Source: Thalassoglobus polymorphus (GTDB taxonomy: Bacteria; Planctomycetota; Planctomycetia; Planctomycetales; Planctomycetaceae). Taken from it: a stretch of 64,000 bases of DNA. How positions within the stretch are numbered: the stretch's first letter is position 1; every line of letters begins with the position of its first letter. Below are positions 54,813 to 64,000 of this stretch, in pieces. A program made the position numbers and the translations under genes. The stretch is from positions 2,917,500-2,981,499 of the forward strand of contig NZ_CP036267.1 of assembly GCF_007744255.1 (NCBI RefSeq), read 5' to 3'. The notes beneath the pieces are model-generated. The model was not told the origin of the DNA, did not search any database, and worked only from the letters and a program-made list of their open reading frames with translations.

Positions 54813-55463
54813 ATGAAAATTTCTCTAGAAAACGTCTGTATCCAATCTGGGCAGTTTCGCCTTGAAAACATCTCGCTGGTGATTCCATCAGCTGCATACG
54901 CTGTGCTGATGGGAAAAACTGGATCAGGAAAAACGACGGTTCTGGAAAGCTTAATCGGTTTGAGAAAGGTTTCTTCAGGCACAATTCGAATTGATGACCG
55001 AGATGTCACTCAACTCAACCCTGCACTTCGCGGAATTGGCTATGTCCCCCAAGACGGAGCTCTCTTCTCGAAAATGTCTGTTCAGGACCACTTGGCGTTC
55101 GCCCTCCAAATTCGCCGGGCAGGAAAAAAAGAGATTGCAGATCGCGTCGAAGAACTTTCGACTTTGCTCGGAATCACTCATCTTCTGAAACGGACACCAA
55201 CCGGCTTGAGCGGTGGAGAAGCTCAGCGAGTTGCACTAGGTCGCGCGCTCTCATTTCGTCCCTCTGTCCTCTGTCTCGACGAACCGCTCTCCGCACTCGA
55301 TAGCGCTACTCGGCACCAAATGTGCGACTTACTCGAAACGATTCAAAAGCAAACACATGTGACAACAGTTCACGTGACGCACAACCCGGAAGAAGCAAAG
55401 TCGCTAGCAAGCTGCCTCATCAAACTTCAAGATGGCAAGGCAATCCTCGAAGATCTCTCGTAA
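54813..55463 (+). CDS. modC: Molybdate-type ABC transporter ATPase, short form
   Basis: 216 residues. Walker A is GKTGSGKTT, Q-loop region GYVPQDGALFSKMSVQDHLAF, signature LSGGEAQRVALGRAL, Walker B VLCLDEPLSALD and switch His in HVTHNPEEA. It ends right after the ATPase domain, so the C-terminal Mop/TOBE regulatory domain of full ModC (~350 residues) is missing. It lies 257 bp after modB on the same strand with a stem-loop between. With the binding protein and permease it should drive oxyanion import; tungstate or other anions are possible. Confidence 0.88.
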   Translation: MKISLENVCIQSGQFRLENISLVIPSAAYAVLMGKTGSGKTTVLESLIGLRKVSSGTIRIDDRDVTQLNPALRGIGYVPQDGALFSKMSVQDHLAFALQIRRAGKKEIADRVEELSTLLGITHLLKRTPTGLSGGEAQRVALGRALSFRPSVLCLDEPLSALDSATRHQMCDLLETIQKQTHVTTVHVTHNPEEAKSLASCLIKLQDGKAILEDLS

Positions 55464-55659
55464 CTCGAAAACCGTCATTGAATCTTTGAGAAGGATTCTG
55501 AACGGACGGAGGCGCCCCTGACGTAAGCCCCACACCCCACGCCGACTCCCATAGCTGCGGAGATGGCCAAAAAAAATCTGGCATTCAGCGTGAGGGTTTG
55601 CTGTTTCTGTTGTTTTACATGTATGATCTCAGTGTCTTTGAACGTACTCGCGAGGTCAC

Positions 55660-56583
55660 ATGTCTGAGCCTCTTGCCTATCCGCCGCCGTCGTATATCGA
55701 TCCGCATTCATTAATGCAGATCAAGTCATTCGAGTTGCGTGCCAAGTCTGTTGTTGAAGGTTTTTTCACGGGACTTCACCGGAGCCCGTATCACGGTTTT
55801 TCTGTGGAGTTCACAGAGTATCGACAATACAGTTCTGGTGACGATTTGCGTTACCTCGACTGGAAACTGTTTGCCAGATCGGACCGTTACTACATTAAGC
55901 GGTTCGAAGATGAGACAAACCTCCGATGCCATATCCTGGTCGACAATAGTCGGTCGATGTCATTTGGTTCTCTTGGCTACACAAAAGAAGACTATGCGAA
56001 AACACTCGCAGCCACCCTGGCTTATTTTCTCACAACTCAGCGCGACGCCGTGGGTCTGCTTCGTTTTTCTGAAGGTGTCGATGAATTCATCCCGGCACGG
56101 TATCGCGTTGGGCAACTGCGGAGAGTTCTCGTCAGTCTCGAAAACTCGACTGCAGGAACATCTTCGGGAATTCTTCCAGCTTTGGAAGAAGCTGCCGAGC
56201 GTGTTCGCAAGCGTGGTCTGTTCGTGATTCTTTCTGACTTCTTAACGGACGTCGATCAGCTCCAATCGCGATTGGGTTACTTAAGATCTGGAGGGAACGA
56301 AGTCGCTGTCTTCCAATTGCTAGACCCAGCGGAAGTAAATTTTGATTATGATGCTCCTGCAATGTTTCAAGATGCAGAAACAGGTCGAGAGATTTATATC
56401 GACCCGAAATCTGCACGTGACCAGTACCAGAAAAAACTGCAAAATCATCTACGGAACGTTGAAGAGATCTGCGAACGGCTGGGGATTCATGTGTCTCGCT
56501 TAACGACTGACATGCCATTGGAGAACTCTCTTTTGACTTTTCTGCAAACCCGCCTGCGCGTTACACAAACTCGGCGTCAATAA
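55660..56583 (+). CDS. DUF58 domain-containing protein
   Basis: 307 residues. The DUF58 signature VEFTEYRQYSSGDDLRYLDWKLFARSDRYYIKRFEDETN is complete, followed by a vWA-type MIDAS start ILVDNSRSMSFG and LFVILSDFLTD. DUF58 proteins usually act with MoxR AAA+ ATPases and vWA proteins in chaperone-like metal or protein maturation at the membrane. Here a vWA/BatA-type gene follows after 15 bp, but no MoxR ATPase is adjacent; the gene upstream is modC. Cytoplasmic. Confidence 0.93.
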   Translation: MSEPLAYPPPSYIDPHSLMQIKSFELRAKSVVEGFFTGLHRSPYHGFSVEFTEYRQYSSGDDLRYLDWKLFARSDRYYIKRFEDETNLRCHILVDNSRSMSFGSLGYTKEDYAKTLAATLAYFLTTQRDAVGLLRFSEGVDEFIPARYRVGQLRRVLVSLENSTAGTSSGILPALEEAAERVRKRGLFVILSDFLTDVDQLQSRLGYLRSGGNEVAVFQLLDPAEVNFDYDAPAMFQDAETGREIYIDPKSARDQYQKKLQNHLRNVEEICERLGIHVSRLTTDMPLENSLLTFLQTRLRVTQTRRQ

Positions 56584-56598
56584 TTTTCTGGAACAGAC

Positions 56599-58719
56599 AT
56601 GTCGTTTTTGACACCACTCTATCTGCTGGCTGGCTTGGCGGTCGGGCTTCCAGTCCTGTTTCACCTCATTCGAAGAACTCCGAAGGGGCGACAGGTTTTC
56701 AGTAGTTTGATGTTCCTGCAACCGTCCCCTCCTCGTGTCACCAAGCGGAGTCGAATTGAAGATTGGCTGTTGCTCATCCTGCGAGCACTCGCAGTCTGCT
56801 TACTTGCGATCGCATTCGCACGCCCTTTTTTGCGAAGTCAAGATTCGCTCGACGGCGAAAAAGCACCGGGCCGACGCATCGTCTTACTTATCGACACCTC
56901 CGCCAGCATGCTTCGACCAAAATTCTGGGAAACCGCTCTCGAGAATGTTGAGAACGTCGTCGACAATCTCAAACAGTCAGACTCATTGAGTCTCCTGAGC
57001 TTCAACACCGAAATCACGCAAGAGATCAGCTTCAAAGACTGGCAAGCACTCGCTCCCGATGTCAGAAAATCAGCGATCCTGGAGCAGGTGAACCAACTCG
57101 CTCCGGGATCATTCGGTACTGAACTCGGAACTGCCATGCTCACGGCTGCGGATCTACTAGACGAGTCTGTCGATGAAAAAGTGACCGAACAAAAGTTGAT
57201 GGTCATCTCAGATTTTCAAACCGGTAGTCATTGGGAAACACTCAACGGATACGAATGGCCGGAAAATGTCAGTGTGGAAATTTTGAATGTCGACAAGAAT
57301 GAATCACCGACGAACGCATCCGTCCAATTGATCGCGAATGAATCAACCACTGATGATTCGGTTCGCTTGCGAGTCAATAATACGACTGAAGCAGAGCAGG
57401 AACAGTTTAAGATTGCGTGGCTGGACGAATTCTCGGGTACATCGAAAGACTCCCAAAGCCTCGACAACTCAGTGAGTGTTTATGTTCCGCCTGGTCAAAG
57501 TAAAGTCATTCGTGCTCCAAAACGACCATCGCAAGTGGTCCCTCAACGACTGGTCATTTCTGGTGATCAACAAGACTTCGACAACACCTGCTATGTTGCG
57601 CGTCGCGATCCGTGGGAGGTCAACATTGTTTACATCGGAGAAGACAATGCAACAGGCCCGGATTCATTGCGATTCTTTCTGCAACCGGTCTTCCCCAGCA
57701 CGGCGACAAGAAACGTGACCATCCATGACTGGGCTCCCGACACTGACACGCCACCTGTTGCTGGCGAAAAATTGACGCTTTTGATCATTGGAGGAACCCC
57801 GAGCAAAGAACAGATTGACTGGTCGAAAAAATGGCTTGCTGATGGAGGACAGGTTTTATTTGTGGCATCGACTCAAAAGCAGTCCGTGGGACTCTATGAC
57901 TTGGCTGAGCTCACAGCAGAATCGCCCACTGAAGCGGATGTTGTTGACTATACAATGTTGAATTCCGTCGACTTCACTCACCCGGTTCTCACCCCGTTTG
58001 ACGACCCACGCTTCGCGGACTTTTCAAAGCTCCGGTTCTGGAAGCATCGAGAATTTGACTTGAAGAATTTCTCCGAACATCAGGTACTCGCTTCTTTCGA
58101 AAACGGCTCACCAGCGATCTTTGAACTCAAGGTGGGGAGCGGGCAGTTAGTCGTGTTCGCCTCCGGATGGAATCGGAGCGACAGTGATCTCGCAGTCTGG
58201 AGCAAGTTCGTTCCCATGATGAACGGCCTTTTGGAATACCTTGGAGGCCAACGGAGCTTTCGACCTGTCTATTTCGCAGGAAACAAAATCACCCTGCAAG
58301 AATTCGGTTTCATCGAAGAGAAGGTTGTTCTGAAGTCGCCATCCGGCGAAATCTCATCTCTCAGCAACGAAGAGCCTCTTCAATTGAAGCATCCGGGAAT
58401 CTATTCCATCGGAACTTCAGAAGAGAATCTTTCGAGTCCTGACGCTGTCCGCTTCGCAGTAAATCTGCCACCAGATGAATCAAAAACAGATCCTCTTTCA
58501 ATGGATTTACTGAGTGCCGCAGGCGTCCCGATCAAAAATGTCACATCACTTTCAAACAGCCCGTCCCCCGACAAAGTGACGGAACGCCAGTTGATGAACC
58601 GGGAACTCGAATCGAAACAACAACTCTGGAAGTGGTTACTCGTCGCTGCGATTTGTGTGCTGTTTTTCGAAACAGCCCTTGCTGGCTGGAAGCAACGCCA
58701 GCCTCAACCTGCCACATAA
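56599..58719 (+). CDS. BatA-domain and vWA-domain membrane protein
   Basis: 706 residues. It starts with the aerotolerance-regulator (BatA) N-terminal region (FLTPLYLLAGLAVGLPVLFHLIRR...WLLLILRALAVCLLAIAFARPF) with two membrane segments. A vWA domain follows with an intact MIDAS (VLLIDTSASM about 97-106; the threonine/aspartate loops are less clear). The rest has a CARDB-like beta region and a DUF4159/glutaminase-like Rossmann region (LTLLIIGGTPSKEQIDW), and a C-terminal helix (WKWLLVAAICVLFFETAL). It forms a two-gene unit with the DUF58 gene. Role: probably complex assembly at the membrane, as proposed for Bat proteins. Confidence 0.9.
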   Translation: MSFLTPLYLLAGLAVGLPVLFHLIRRTPKGRQVFSSLMFLQPSPPRVTKRSRIEDWLLLILRALAVCLLAIAFARPFLRSQDSLDGEKAPGRRIVLLIDTSASMLRPKFWETALENVENVVDNLKQSDSLSLLSFNTEITQEISFKDWQALAPDVRKSAILEQVNQLAPGSFGTELGTAMLTAADLLDESVDEKVTEQKLMVISDFQTGSHWETLNGYEWPENVSVEILNVDKNESPTNASVQLIANESTTDDSVRLRVNNTTEAEQEQFKIAWLDEFSGTSKDSQSLDNSVSVYVPPGQSKVIRAPKRPSQVVPQRLVISGDQQDFDNTCYVARRDPWEVNIVYIGEDNATGPDSLRFFLQPVFPSTATRNVTIHDWAPDTDTPPVAGEKLTLLIIGGTPSKEQIDWSKKWLADGGQVLFVASTQKQSVGLYDLAELTAESPTEADVVDYTMLNSVDFTHPVLTPFDDPRFADFSKLRFWKHREFDLKNFSEHQVLASFENGSPAIFELKVGSGQLVVFASGWNRSDSDLAVWSKFVPMMNGLLEYLGGQRSFRPVYFAGNKITLQEFGFIEEKVVLKSPSGEISSLSNEEPLQLKHPGIYSIGTSEENLSSPDAVRFAVNLPPDESKTDPLSMDLLSAAGVPIKNVTSLSNSPSPDKVTERQLMNRELESKQQLWKWLLVAAICVLFFETALAGWKQRQPQPAT

Positions 58720-58799
58720 CGCTTGGCAAAGTTACTCCTCTTTACCGACGCAATTTTGAAACGCCCGAGCAAGAATCTCCTGCAGCGAACTTGATTCGA

Positions 58800-60725
58800 T
58801 CAACAGGAGATGTTTCGTAGCGTTGCAATCCCATACGATACCCCAACAATCACGACCAGCGTGACAAATTTCCCAGCATCAAACGAGCCAGAAAGTCTCC
58901 CGAATTGCTCCCAACTTGTTGCTGCTGGTTCATAATCGATGTAGGAGACTCCGTCTGTCGTTGAGTGAATTCCTGCTTCATCAGCATGTGGGCGATGGAC
59001 CATTTGTTCGGCGAGAGAGACAAGATTTAGAAATTCGATCCGATAACCTTTCTTGTCTTGTCCGAGAGCAGATTGAGACCAGTTCCGAACATCATCCCAG
59101 CCGAGGTGCTCAGCAAATTCTGAGTCTCGCAGAATCATCCCAAAAGTTGCCACTGCTGCCGCGAAGCGAAAATCAGCGCTGGCTTTTTCGAATCGGCGTG
59201 TGCTGTTTACGACTGTGTGTGTGAACTCTTTCCCATGGTCTTCGCTGGGGAGTTTATAACGCAACCGCACAGTCAACAGTTCATCTCCATGCTTTTCAAC
59301 AGGAATACGTTTGGGTTGTTGATACCGTAATTCAGGAACCTGTGAATCTGGGCCAGAAACTCCAACCGGAACGACTTCATAAAGCGCGGTCACAGAGTGA
59401 CCAGCTCCAATCTCTCCGGCATCTTTGTGGTCGTCACGAAAATCACGTGCAGCGAGCGTTCGGTTTTCGTATCCAATCAATCGATAGGAAGCGACATGAG
59501 CCGGGTTAAATTCGACTTGAATTTTGACATCCTTGGCGATGGTCTCCAAAGTGCTTGACATCTGATCGATGAGCACCTTGCGTGCTTCTGAGTAGGAATC
59601 GATATAGGCATAATGCCCGTTTCCGTGATCCGCAAGTTTTTCTGCGATGGCGTCTTGATAATTTCCGGTTCCGAATCCCAACACGCTTAGGAAAACCCCC
59701 GACTTAGCTTCACGCGAAATCAATTTCACAAGGTCACTTTCGTTGGTGATCCCAGCATTAAAATCGCCGTCCGAACAAAGTATCACACGGTTGGTGCCGT
59801 ATTTGACAAACTGCTGTCGCGCCACTTGATAAGCAGTTTGTAGTCCAGCAGACCCATTCGTCGAACCACCTGCATGAAGACCGTCGATGGCTTGCGAGAT
59901 GAGATGTTGTCGATTGGCTGGAGTTGGTGACAGCACAATCTGGACTCCGCTGGCATAGGTCACAATGGCAACTCGGTCACGTTCATTGAGTTCTTCCAGC
60001 AAGCGATGCAGCGAACGTTTCACGAGTGGAAGTTTGTTCTCAGGTCGCATTGATCCAGAAATGTCGACCAGAAAAACAAGATTTGCAGATTGCCGTTCCG
60101 CTTTTTCAACAACTTGCCCTTTCAGCCCGATGCGAACGAGTTGCCGTTGACGATCCCAGGGGCAATTCGCCACTTCGGTATTCACAGAGAACGGGCGGCC
60201 ATCTTTGGGAGGTTGATATTCATAAGAAAAATAATTGATCAATTCTTCAATCCGGACAGCATTCGCTGGTGGCAACTGCCCACTCTCTAAAAACCGGCGA
60301 ACATTTGAGTACGATGCAGTATCGACATCAATTGAAAAGGTGGAAAGCGGACGCTGAACAACGGATTGAAATCCAGTCTCCGTGATCTCTGCATACTTCT
60401 CGCCTGAAGTGTCGACAGCAGGACGAGTGACAGGTTGCCGGATGACCGACAATTCAGTGATATTCTCACTGACATGTTTCGATTCATCACGTGCTGCAGG
60501 AATCGATTCTGATGACGGGTGAGGTGAGATGTGAGCGGGACTCGCTGCAGCGTCAGAGTGATCCTCTTCCGGCCTTTCACTTACGAATTGATCAGCCGCG
60601 TAGCCCGTATCGTGGGGTTCCAGAGACTGCCCATTGTGGAGTTGCGGGGAAGCTGACTCGTCCCCACATCCGACAAGTAGAAACGGAAGAAGAACGAAAA
60701 CGAAAGCTTGAATGCGCAGCGACAT
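58800..60725 (-). CDS. YfbK-like vWA lipoprotein
   Basis: 641 residues from ATG 60725 (GTG/other starts upstream to 60740 only add a few residues). The signal peptide ends in the lipobox LLVGC, so it is a lipoprotein. A low-complexity linker follows, then the vWA_N/YfbK region (RPLSTFSIDVDTASYSNVRRFL...PPANAVRIEELINYF), a vWA domain with MIDAS LVFLVDISGSM, and the YfbK C-terminal domain (FEKASADFRFAAAVATFGMILRDSEFAE). Residues near the end (FVTLVVIVGVSYGIATL) are hydrophobic. YfbK-type proteins are exposed surface or periplasmic vWA proteins of unknown function. It is convergent with the BatA-like gene. Confidence 0.92.
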   Translation of the reverse strand: MSLRIQAFVFVLLPFLLVGCGDESASPQLHNGQSLEPHDTGYAADQFVSERPEEDHSDAAASPAHISPHPSSESIPAARDESKHVSENITELSVIRQPVTRPAVDTSGEKYAEITETGFQSVVQRPLSTFSIDVDTASYSNVRRFLESGQLPPANAVRIEELINYFSYEYQPPKDGRPFSVNTEVANCPWDRQRQLVRIGLKGQVVEKAERQSANLVFLVDISGSMRPENKLPLVKRSLHRLLEELNERDRVAIVTYASGVQIVLSPTPANRQHLISQAIDGLHAGGSTNGSAGLQTAYQVARQQFVKYGTNRVILCSDGDFNAGITNESDLVKLISREAKSGVFLSVLGFGTGNYQDAIAEKLADHGNGHYAYIDSYSEARKVLIDQMSSTLETIAKDVKIQVEFNPAHVASYRLIGYENRTLAARDFRDDHKDAGEIGAGHSVTALYEVVPVGVSGPDSQVPELRYQQPKRIPVEKHGDELLTVRLRYKLPSEDHGKEFTHTVVNSTRRFEKASADFRFAAAVATFGMILRDSEFAEHLGWDDVRNWSQSALGQDKKGYRIEFLNLVSLAEQMVHRPHADEAGIHSTTDGVSYIDYEPAATSWEQFGRLSGSFDAGKFVTLVVIVGVSYGIATLRNISC

Positions 60726-60963
60726 ACCTTCATCTCCCAAACGGGTGACCGAGATCGATTCGTGATGACGACAGAATTGAGGCGTAGAAATTCAGCGGGT
60801 CCGCAACACAGGCGATCACCTGGTGCAGATTTTCATAAACCAGCGAAACTCATTAACAGCCCCGTTGGTCTCATTAAGATAGAGAGACTCACCGCCTGAA
60901 TAATTCCCAGAAATTTGAGACTTTTCAATTTCAATCGACAGCAGTAGAGTGAATCGAAGGTTG

Positions 60964-61713
60964 TTATCCTCGCCCAACAAGCGGCATTCCGGTTGCCATG
61001 ACAGTCATTGTGGGGACGTTCGCCCCCAAGGGGAGTCCAGCCATGTAAACGATTGCATCGGCGATATGTTGGACATTGATGGTCGGTTCGCTGGCTATGG
61101 AACCGTCCGCTTGAGGAACTCCTTGAGACATTCTTTCGGTCATCTCTGTGGCTGCGTTGCCGATATCGATTTGTCCACAGGCAATGTCGAACGACCGACC
61201 ATCAAGCGCGGTCGATTTCGTTAATCCGGTGATGGCGTGCTTCGTGGCTGTATATGGAGCGGAGAAAGGTCTCGGAACGTAAGCAGAGACCGAACCATTA
61301 TTAATGATTCTCCCCCCACGAGGACTTTGTTTCTTCATGATCCGAAACGCTTGCTGAGTACACAAAAACGCTCCTGTCAGGTTCACATCCACCACGGATT
61401 GCCAGTCTTCAAATGATAATTCCTCCATCGGAACGGCGGGGGCACCCTTCCCGGCATTGTTGAACAAAAGGTCAAGACGCCCAAATTCAGATTCGACTCG
61501 CCCAAACAATCTCTGGACTTCATCAGGTTTGGCGATATCAGCAGTGATTGAAAGAGTTCGCGATTTCGCCTCACCGGCGCGGCGTGCGCTCTCCTTCAGT
61601 GCCTCTGCACGGCGACCGACCAAGACAACATGAAATTCGTTCTCAAGCAAAGCCAAGGCGGCAGCACGGCCAATCCCTGATCCGGCACCAGTCACGACTG
61701 CAACCCGTTTCAT
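60964..61713 (-). CDS. Short-chain dehydrogenase/reductase
   Basis: 249 residues, typical classical [11 protein letters not shown] (NAD(P) loop, residues about 8-15), LFNNAGKG (NNAG), the catalytic Ser region NNGSVSA and YTATK (Tyr-x-x-x-Lys) are intact. An Arg in VGRRAEAL after the second strand favours NADP(H). The end ([26 protein letters not shown]) is usual for the family. The substrate is unknown. It stands alone, with a GGGG ribosome-like site before the ATG. Confidence 0.93.
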   Translation of the reverse strand: MKRVAVVTGAGSGIGRAAALALLENEFHVVLVGRRAEALKESARRAGEAKSRTLSITADIAKPDEVQRLFGRVESEFGRLDLLFNNAGKGAPAVPMEELSFEDWQSVVDVNLTGAFLCTQQAFRIMKKQSPRGGRIINNGSVSAYVPRPFSAPYTATKHAITGLTKSTALDGRSFDIACGQIDIGNAATEMTERMSQGVPQADGSIASEPTINVQHIADAIVYMAGLPLGANVPTMTVMATGMPLVGRG

Positions 61714-61999
61714 TTCGACATCCCCAATTCCATTCCAGTTCGAATACCAACACTGACAAGCACGCGAACCTAACTGATGCAGAGACGAAAAGTCAATTCG
61801 CGGGAATTCGGACCGGCTCGAATTCGATTGTTAAAAAGATCGTTTTCTAGAGCATGTTCAAGTCATGACGTGACTATGAAGATCACTACCATGGATTCAG
61901 AATCTGCTCGTCGCAAGGCAGAACTTACAGACCGATATCGAATTTTCTCCAAATAAGCTCTTCCAAGACTTCTGGAATCGTGATCTCAATTCTGGTTCT
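61714..61999. other. 286-bp intergenic region
   Basis: Contains TCTAGAGCATGTTCAAG (61849) and CTGCTCGTCGCAAGGCAG, which resemble the outer parts of the 55-bp hairpin repeat, so a degraded copy may lie here. AGTCATGACGTGACT is a near palindrome. No gene is seen. Confidence 0.4.
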
Positions 62000-64000
62000 T
62001 CATAGTGAATCATTTTCTTCGTGCGGCGGCTCAAGCTGTTGATTGAAGTTTGTTGACTCTTCGACTTGGCAAGCTCCCAGCCATTTCCCGAAAGGTCCGA
62101 ATTGGCCTCGGTTCACCAAGATTAACCATGCAGGAACCAGAATTGGACGGATCACGAATGTATCGAGAAGAATTCCGAACGCGAGTGCAAATCCGAGTTG
62201 GACCATGCCGAGTAAAGATCCAAACATCATGGTGGCAAAGGTGCCAGCCATAATCAGCCCACAACTTGAAATAATGCTACCCGTTCGAGTCAGAGCTGAG
62301 AGAATTCCGTCCACCGGAGCGCGCCGCTTTTGATCTTCAGCGACACGAGACATCAACAAAATATTGTAGTCTTCCCCCATTGCGATAAGGAAAGTGAACA
62401 GGTAAATCGGAACCTTCCAATCGATCTCGGTGACGTCTGAGGAGCCTTGCAAGGAAAAGAAGAGGAACGTCACCCCCAGGGAAACAAAATAGCTGAAAAC
62501 AACTGTGGCGATCAGGTAAGCACAGACCGCTGGTTGCCGTAGCAGAGCTACCAGCATGAGATAAACAGAGATGGCAACAAGAAGATGGATGAGCATCCTG
62601 TCACGGTCTGTCGACGACTTGAGGTCACGAATCAAGGAGGTTGGCCCGAGCGAAAGAACCTCCGCAGAACCGCGCAGCGGTTCTGGAATGGAGGCCCTGA
62701 CAAGTTCCTCGATTTCGCTGAGCTTTTGAAGAGAAATTCGCTCAAACGGATCGGTGCTCAAGACAAAGTCTAACCGTACGACTTGTCCCGCATGTTGCCC
62801 CCGAATACTTGTGTACGTCCGATGCGAGAAGGTCCTGCGTGCGTTTGTTTCAGAAAATGAAGATGAGAGTGAATCGAGATATTCCTTCGCTCGAAACCCT
62901 TTCCCGAGCGGATCGGTCTGGTTTCGAACATCGGCGATGTGAAAATTCGCCTGATCCAATTCTCCGATCGCCGTATTCAAATGATCTGTCATCTGTTGAC
63001 TCAACCGTTCGGCGGTCCGAACATCTGACAGGTTGTCTCCCTGAAATTGCTTCTCTAATTCTTCCAGATTGAATTGAACAAGGACCACAACAGGACCAGT
63101 GATCCCAGTCGGAAAGTGAGCTTGAATTGCTCGGGCTCCGTCGACGCTTGTCACATCGTCAGGAAGATCGGTAATTAATCCATAGCTCAAATCGCCCTGT
63201 TTGGAGAAACCGTAGATTGCAAACGGGAGCATGATGAAAATCGTACAGAGAAAGATTCGACCAGGAAACTTCCTCAAGAAGCCAGCGGTGAAGTTCCAAA
63301 ATTCATCGAGCCATCTTTGCTCACGAATTTTTTTCCAGACATTAGTCGAAGGAAGCCATACATCCTCTTGCTGAGGACGCTCTTTGCGAATGTCCGGCCA
63401 AAATGCCCAGTGTCGCAACAACAACAGTAAAGCTGGTGCAAATGTAACAGCAAAGCAGACTGCAACCAGCAAACCAATGGCGATGGCGATTCCGGCTTGG
63501 CGAAATTTCCCAAATTCCGCAAACGTCATCATCCCGATCCCGATGATGCTCGTTCCGGCACTGGTCGCTAAAGCAGCCCCGATTTTGCGAATGGAACGGA
63601 CGATCGCATCCGGATAAGACTGGCCTTCGATCAACTCTTCTTTATAACGTGCGATGAGAAACAGGCAGTAATCGACGCCTGCTCCGTACACGACCACTGT
63701 GACATAAACCTCCAGCCCGTTGAACAGCCCAATCCATCCTAAATCCGCCAGATGCGTCAACAGCGCCATGCTGAATTCAACGGCCAAACCGACCGTGATA
63801 ATCGGGACCATGGCGAGTAGAGGAGCGCGGTAGAGAAGAAGTAATAAGACGACAATCAAAAAACGGGTTGCCATCTTCGTTCGTTCCGCACTTTCCCTTT
63901 CTGCTCGAAGCAGGTCACGACCGACCGTTGCCGATCCGCTCACTGCGATGGCCAATCCAACCGGTTTTGAACGCATCAACTCTGAAGAGGTTAATAGCTT
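62000..64000 (-). CDS. MMPL/RND-family membrane transporter, N-terminus outside the window
   Basis: The frame is open to the right edge, so the N-terminal part is missing; 667 residues are visible. The first block has several membrane helices in the MMPL pattern (VLLLLLYRAPLLAMVPIITVGLAVEFSMALLTH, VYVTVVVYGAGVDYCLFLIARYKEEL, with the family's GxDYxxF), then a periplasmic domain (about 270-490), then a second helical block with VPIYLFTFLIAMGEDYNILLMSRVAED, again GxDYN. The repeated GA/GxDY motifs are those of MmpL/hopanoid (HpnN)-type exporters driven by proton flow. The substrate is unknown; lipids or hopanoids are likely. The gene ends with a polar tail. Confidence 0.92.
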   Translation of the reverse strand, partial: KLLTSSELMRSKPVGLAIAVSGSATVGRDLLRAERESAERTKMATRFLIVVLLLLLYRAPLLAMVPIITVGLAVEFSMALLTHLADLGWIGLFNGLEVYVTVVVYGAGVDYCLFLIARYKEELIEGQSYPDAIVRSIRKIGAALATSAGTSIIGIGMMTFAEFGKFRQAGIAIAIGLLVAVCFAVTFAPALLLLLRHWAFWPDIRKERPQQEDVWLPSTNVWKKIREQRWLDEFWNFTAGFLRKFPGRIFLCTIFIMLPFAIYGFSKQGDLSYGLITDLPDDVTSVDGARAIQAHFPTGITGPVVVLVQFNLEELEKQFQGDNLSDVRTAERLSQQMTDHLNTAIGELDQANFHIADVRNQTDPLGKGFRAKEYLDSLSSSFSETNARRTFSHRTYTSIRGQHAGQVVRLDFVLSTDPFERISLQKLSEIEELVRASIPEPLRGSAEVLSLGPTSLIRDLKSSTDRDRMLIHLLVAISVYLMLVALLRQPAVCAYLIATVVFSYFVSLGVTFLFFSLQGSSDVTEIDWKVPIYLFTFLIAMGEDYNILLMSRVAEDQKRRAPVDGILSALTRTGSIISSCGLIMAGTFATMMFGSLLGMVQLGFALAFGILLDTFVIRPILVPAWLILVNRGQFGPFGKWLGACQVEESTNFNQQLEPPHEENDSL

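Noticed and set aside
55475-55711. Minus-strand frame of 78 codons with a hydrophobic stretch
   Set aside because: It overlaps the start of the DUF58 gene, lacks a ribosome site and resembles nothing known.

Overview
The window looks like a chromosome segment from a planctomycete, probably of the Gimesia/Rubinisphaera/Thalassoglobus kind; the genus is a guess. The evidence is two DUF1549/DUF1553 'PSD1' cytochrome-like proteins, each paired with a Tat-exported DUF1501 protein, a PPC-domain exported protein, a giant PQQ-type beta-propeller protein, an exported protein starting CSVPVFRYALE, a BlaI/M56 pair, and many exported proteins with weak or absent Shine-Dalgarno sequences. About 47 genes can be supported. 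No rRNA, tRNA, CRISPR array or prophage was seen.

Layout. 1-6955 (+): tail of a WD40-like protein, a VOC protein, a YiiX-like permuted papain-fold protein, then a BlaI repressor and a 1196-residue M56 (BlaR1-like) sensor fused to periplasmic repeats, with two operator palindromes over the promoter. 6956-11759 (-): CoaC, a small coupled ORF, a CsrA-like protein, a Gfo/Idh/MocA oxidoreductase, ThiL and a glucose-dehydrogenase-like MDR enzyme. 12047-13849 (+): LepA. 14005-27092 (-): sialidase-like and SGNH hydrolases, then two PSD1/DUF1501 pairs around a PPC-domain protein, probably one exported redox/degradation programme. 27394-29210: a complete IS1182-like insertion sequence with 17-bp inverted repeats and a 7-bp target duplication. 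29292-43731: mixed genes including an orphan ABC-2-like permease, FG-GAP, MEKHLA and DUF1499 proteins, a PheS of archaeal/eukaryotic type, a GNAT enzyme, MnmG, a cupin, UvrB and a NuoN-like membrane protein. 43924-51540: the PQQ/methyltransferase-like/malectin-like giant, divergent from an operon of a membrane-anchored protein, an FtsX-like permease and a LolD/MacB-type ATPase. 51897-55463: molybdate-type ABC transporter whose binding protein carries two ModA domains in tandem. 55660-60725: DUF58, BatA-like vWA and a convergent YfbK-like vWA lipoprotein. 60964-64000 (-): an SDR enzyme and an MMPL-family exporter cut by the window end.

The least expected feature is a set of short dispersed repeats. 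Seven copies of an approximately 83-bp element with imperfect terminal inverted repeats (TAGAACCAGTCC / GGACCAGTTCTA) and a central palindrome lie between genes; in four of them the terminal TAG is the stop codon of the neighbouring gene. This suggests a non-autonomous TA-targeting transposon (MITE) that inserts into the TA of stop codons and regenerates TAG. A second family forms tandem arrays of a ~102-bp unit that also begin at stop codons, and a third ~55-bp hairpin element sits against the other two.
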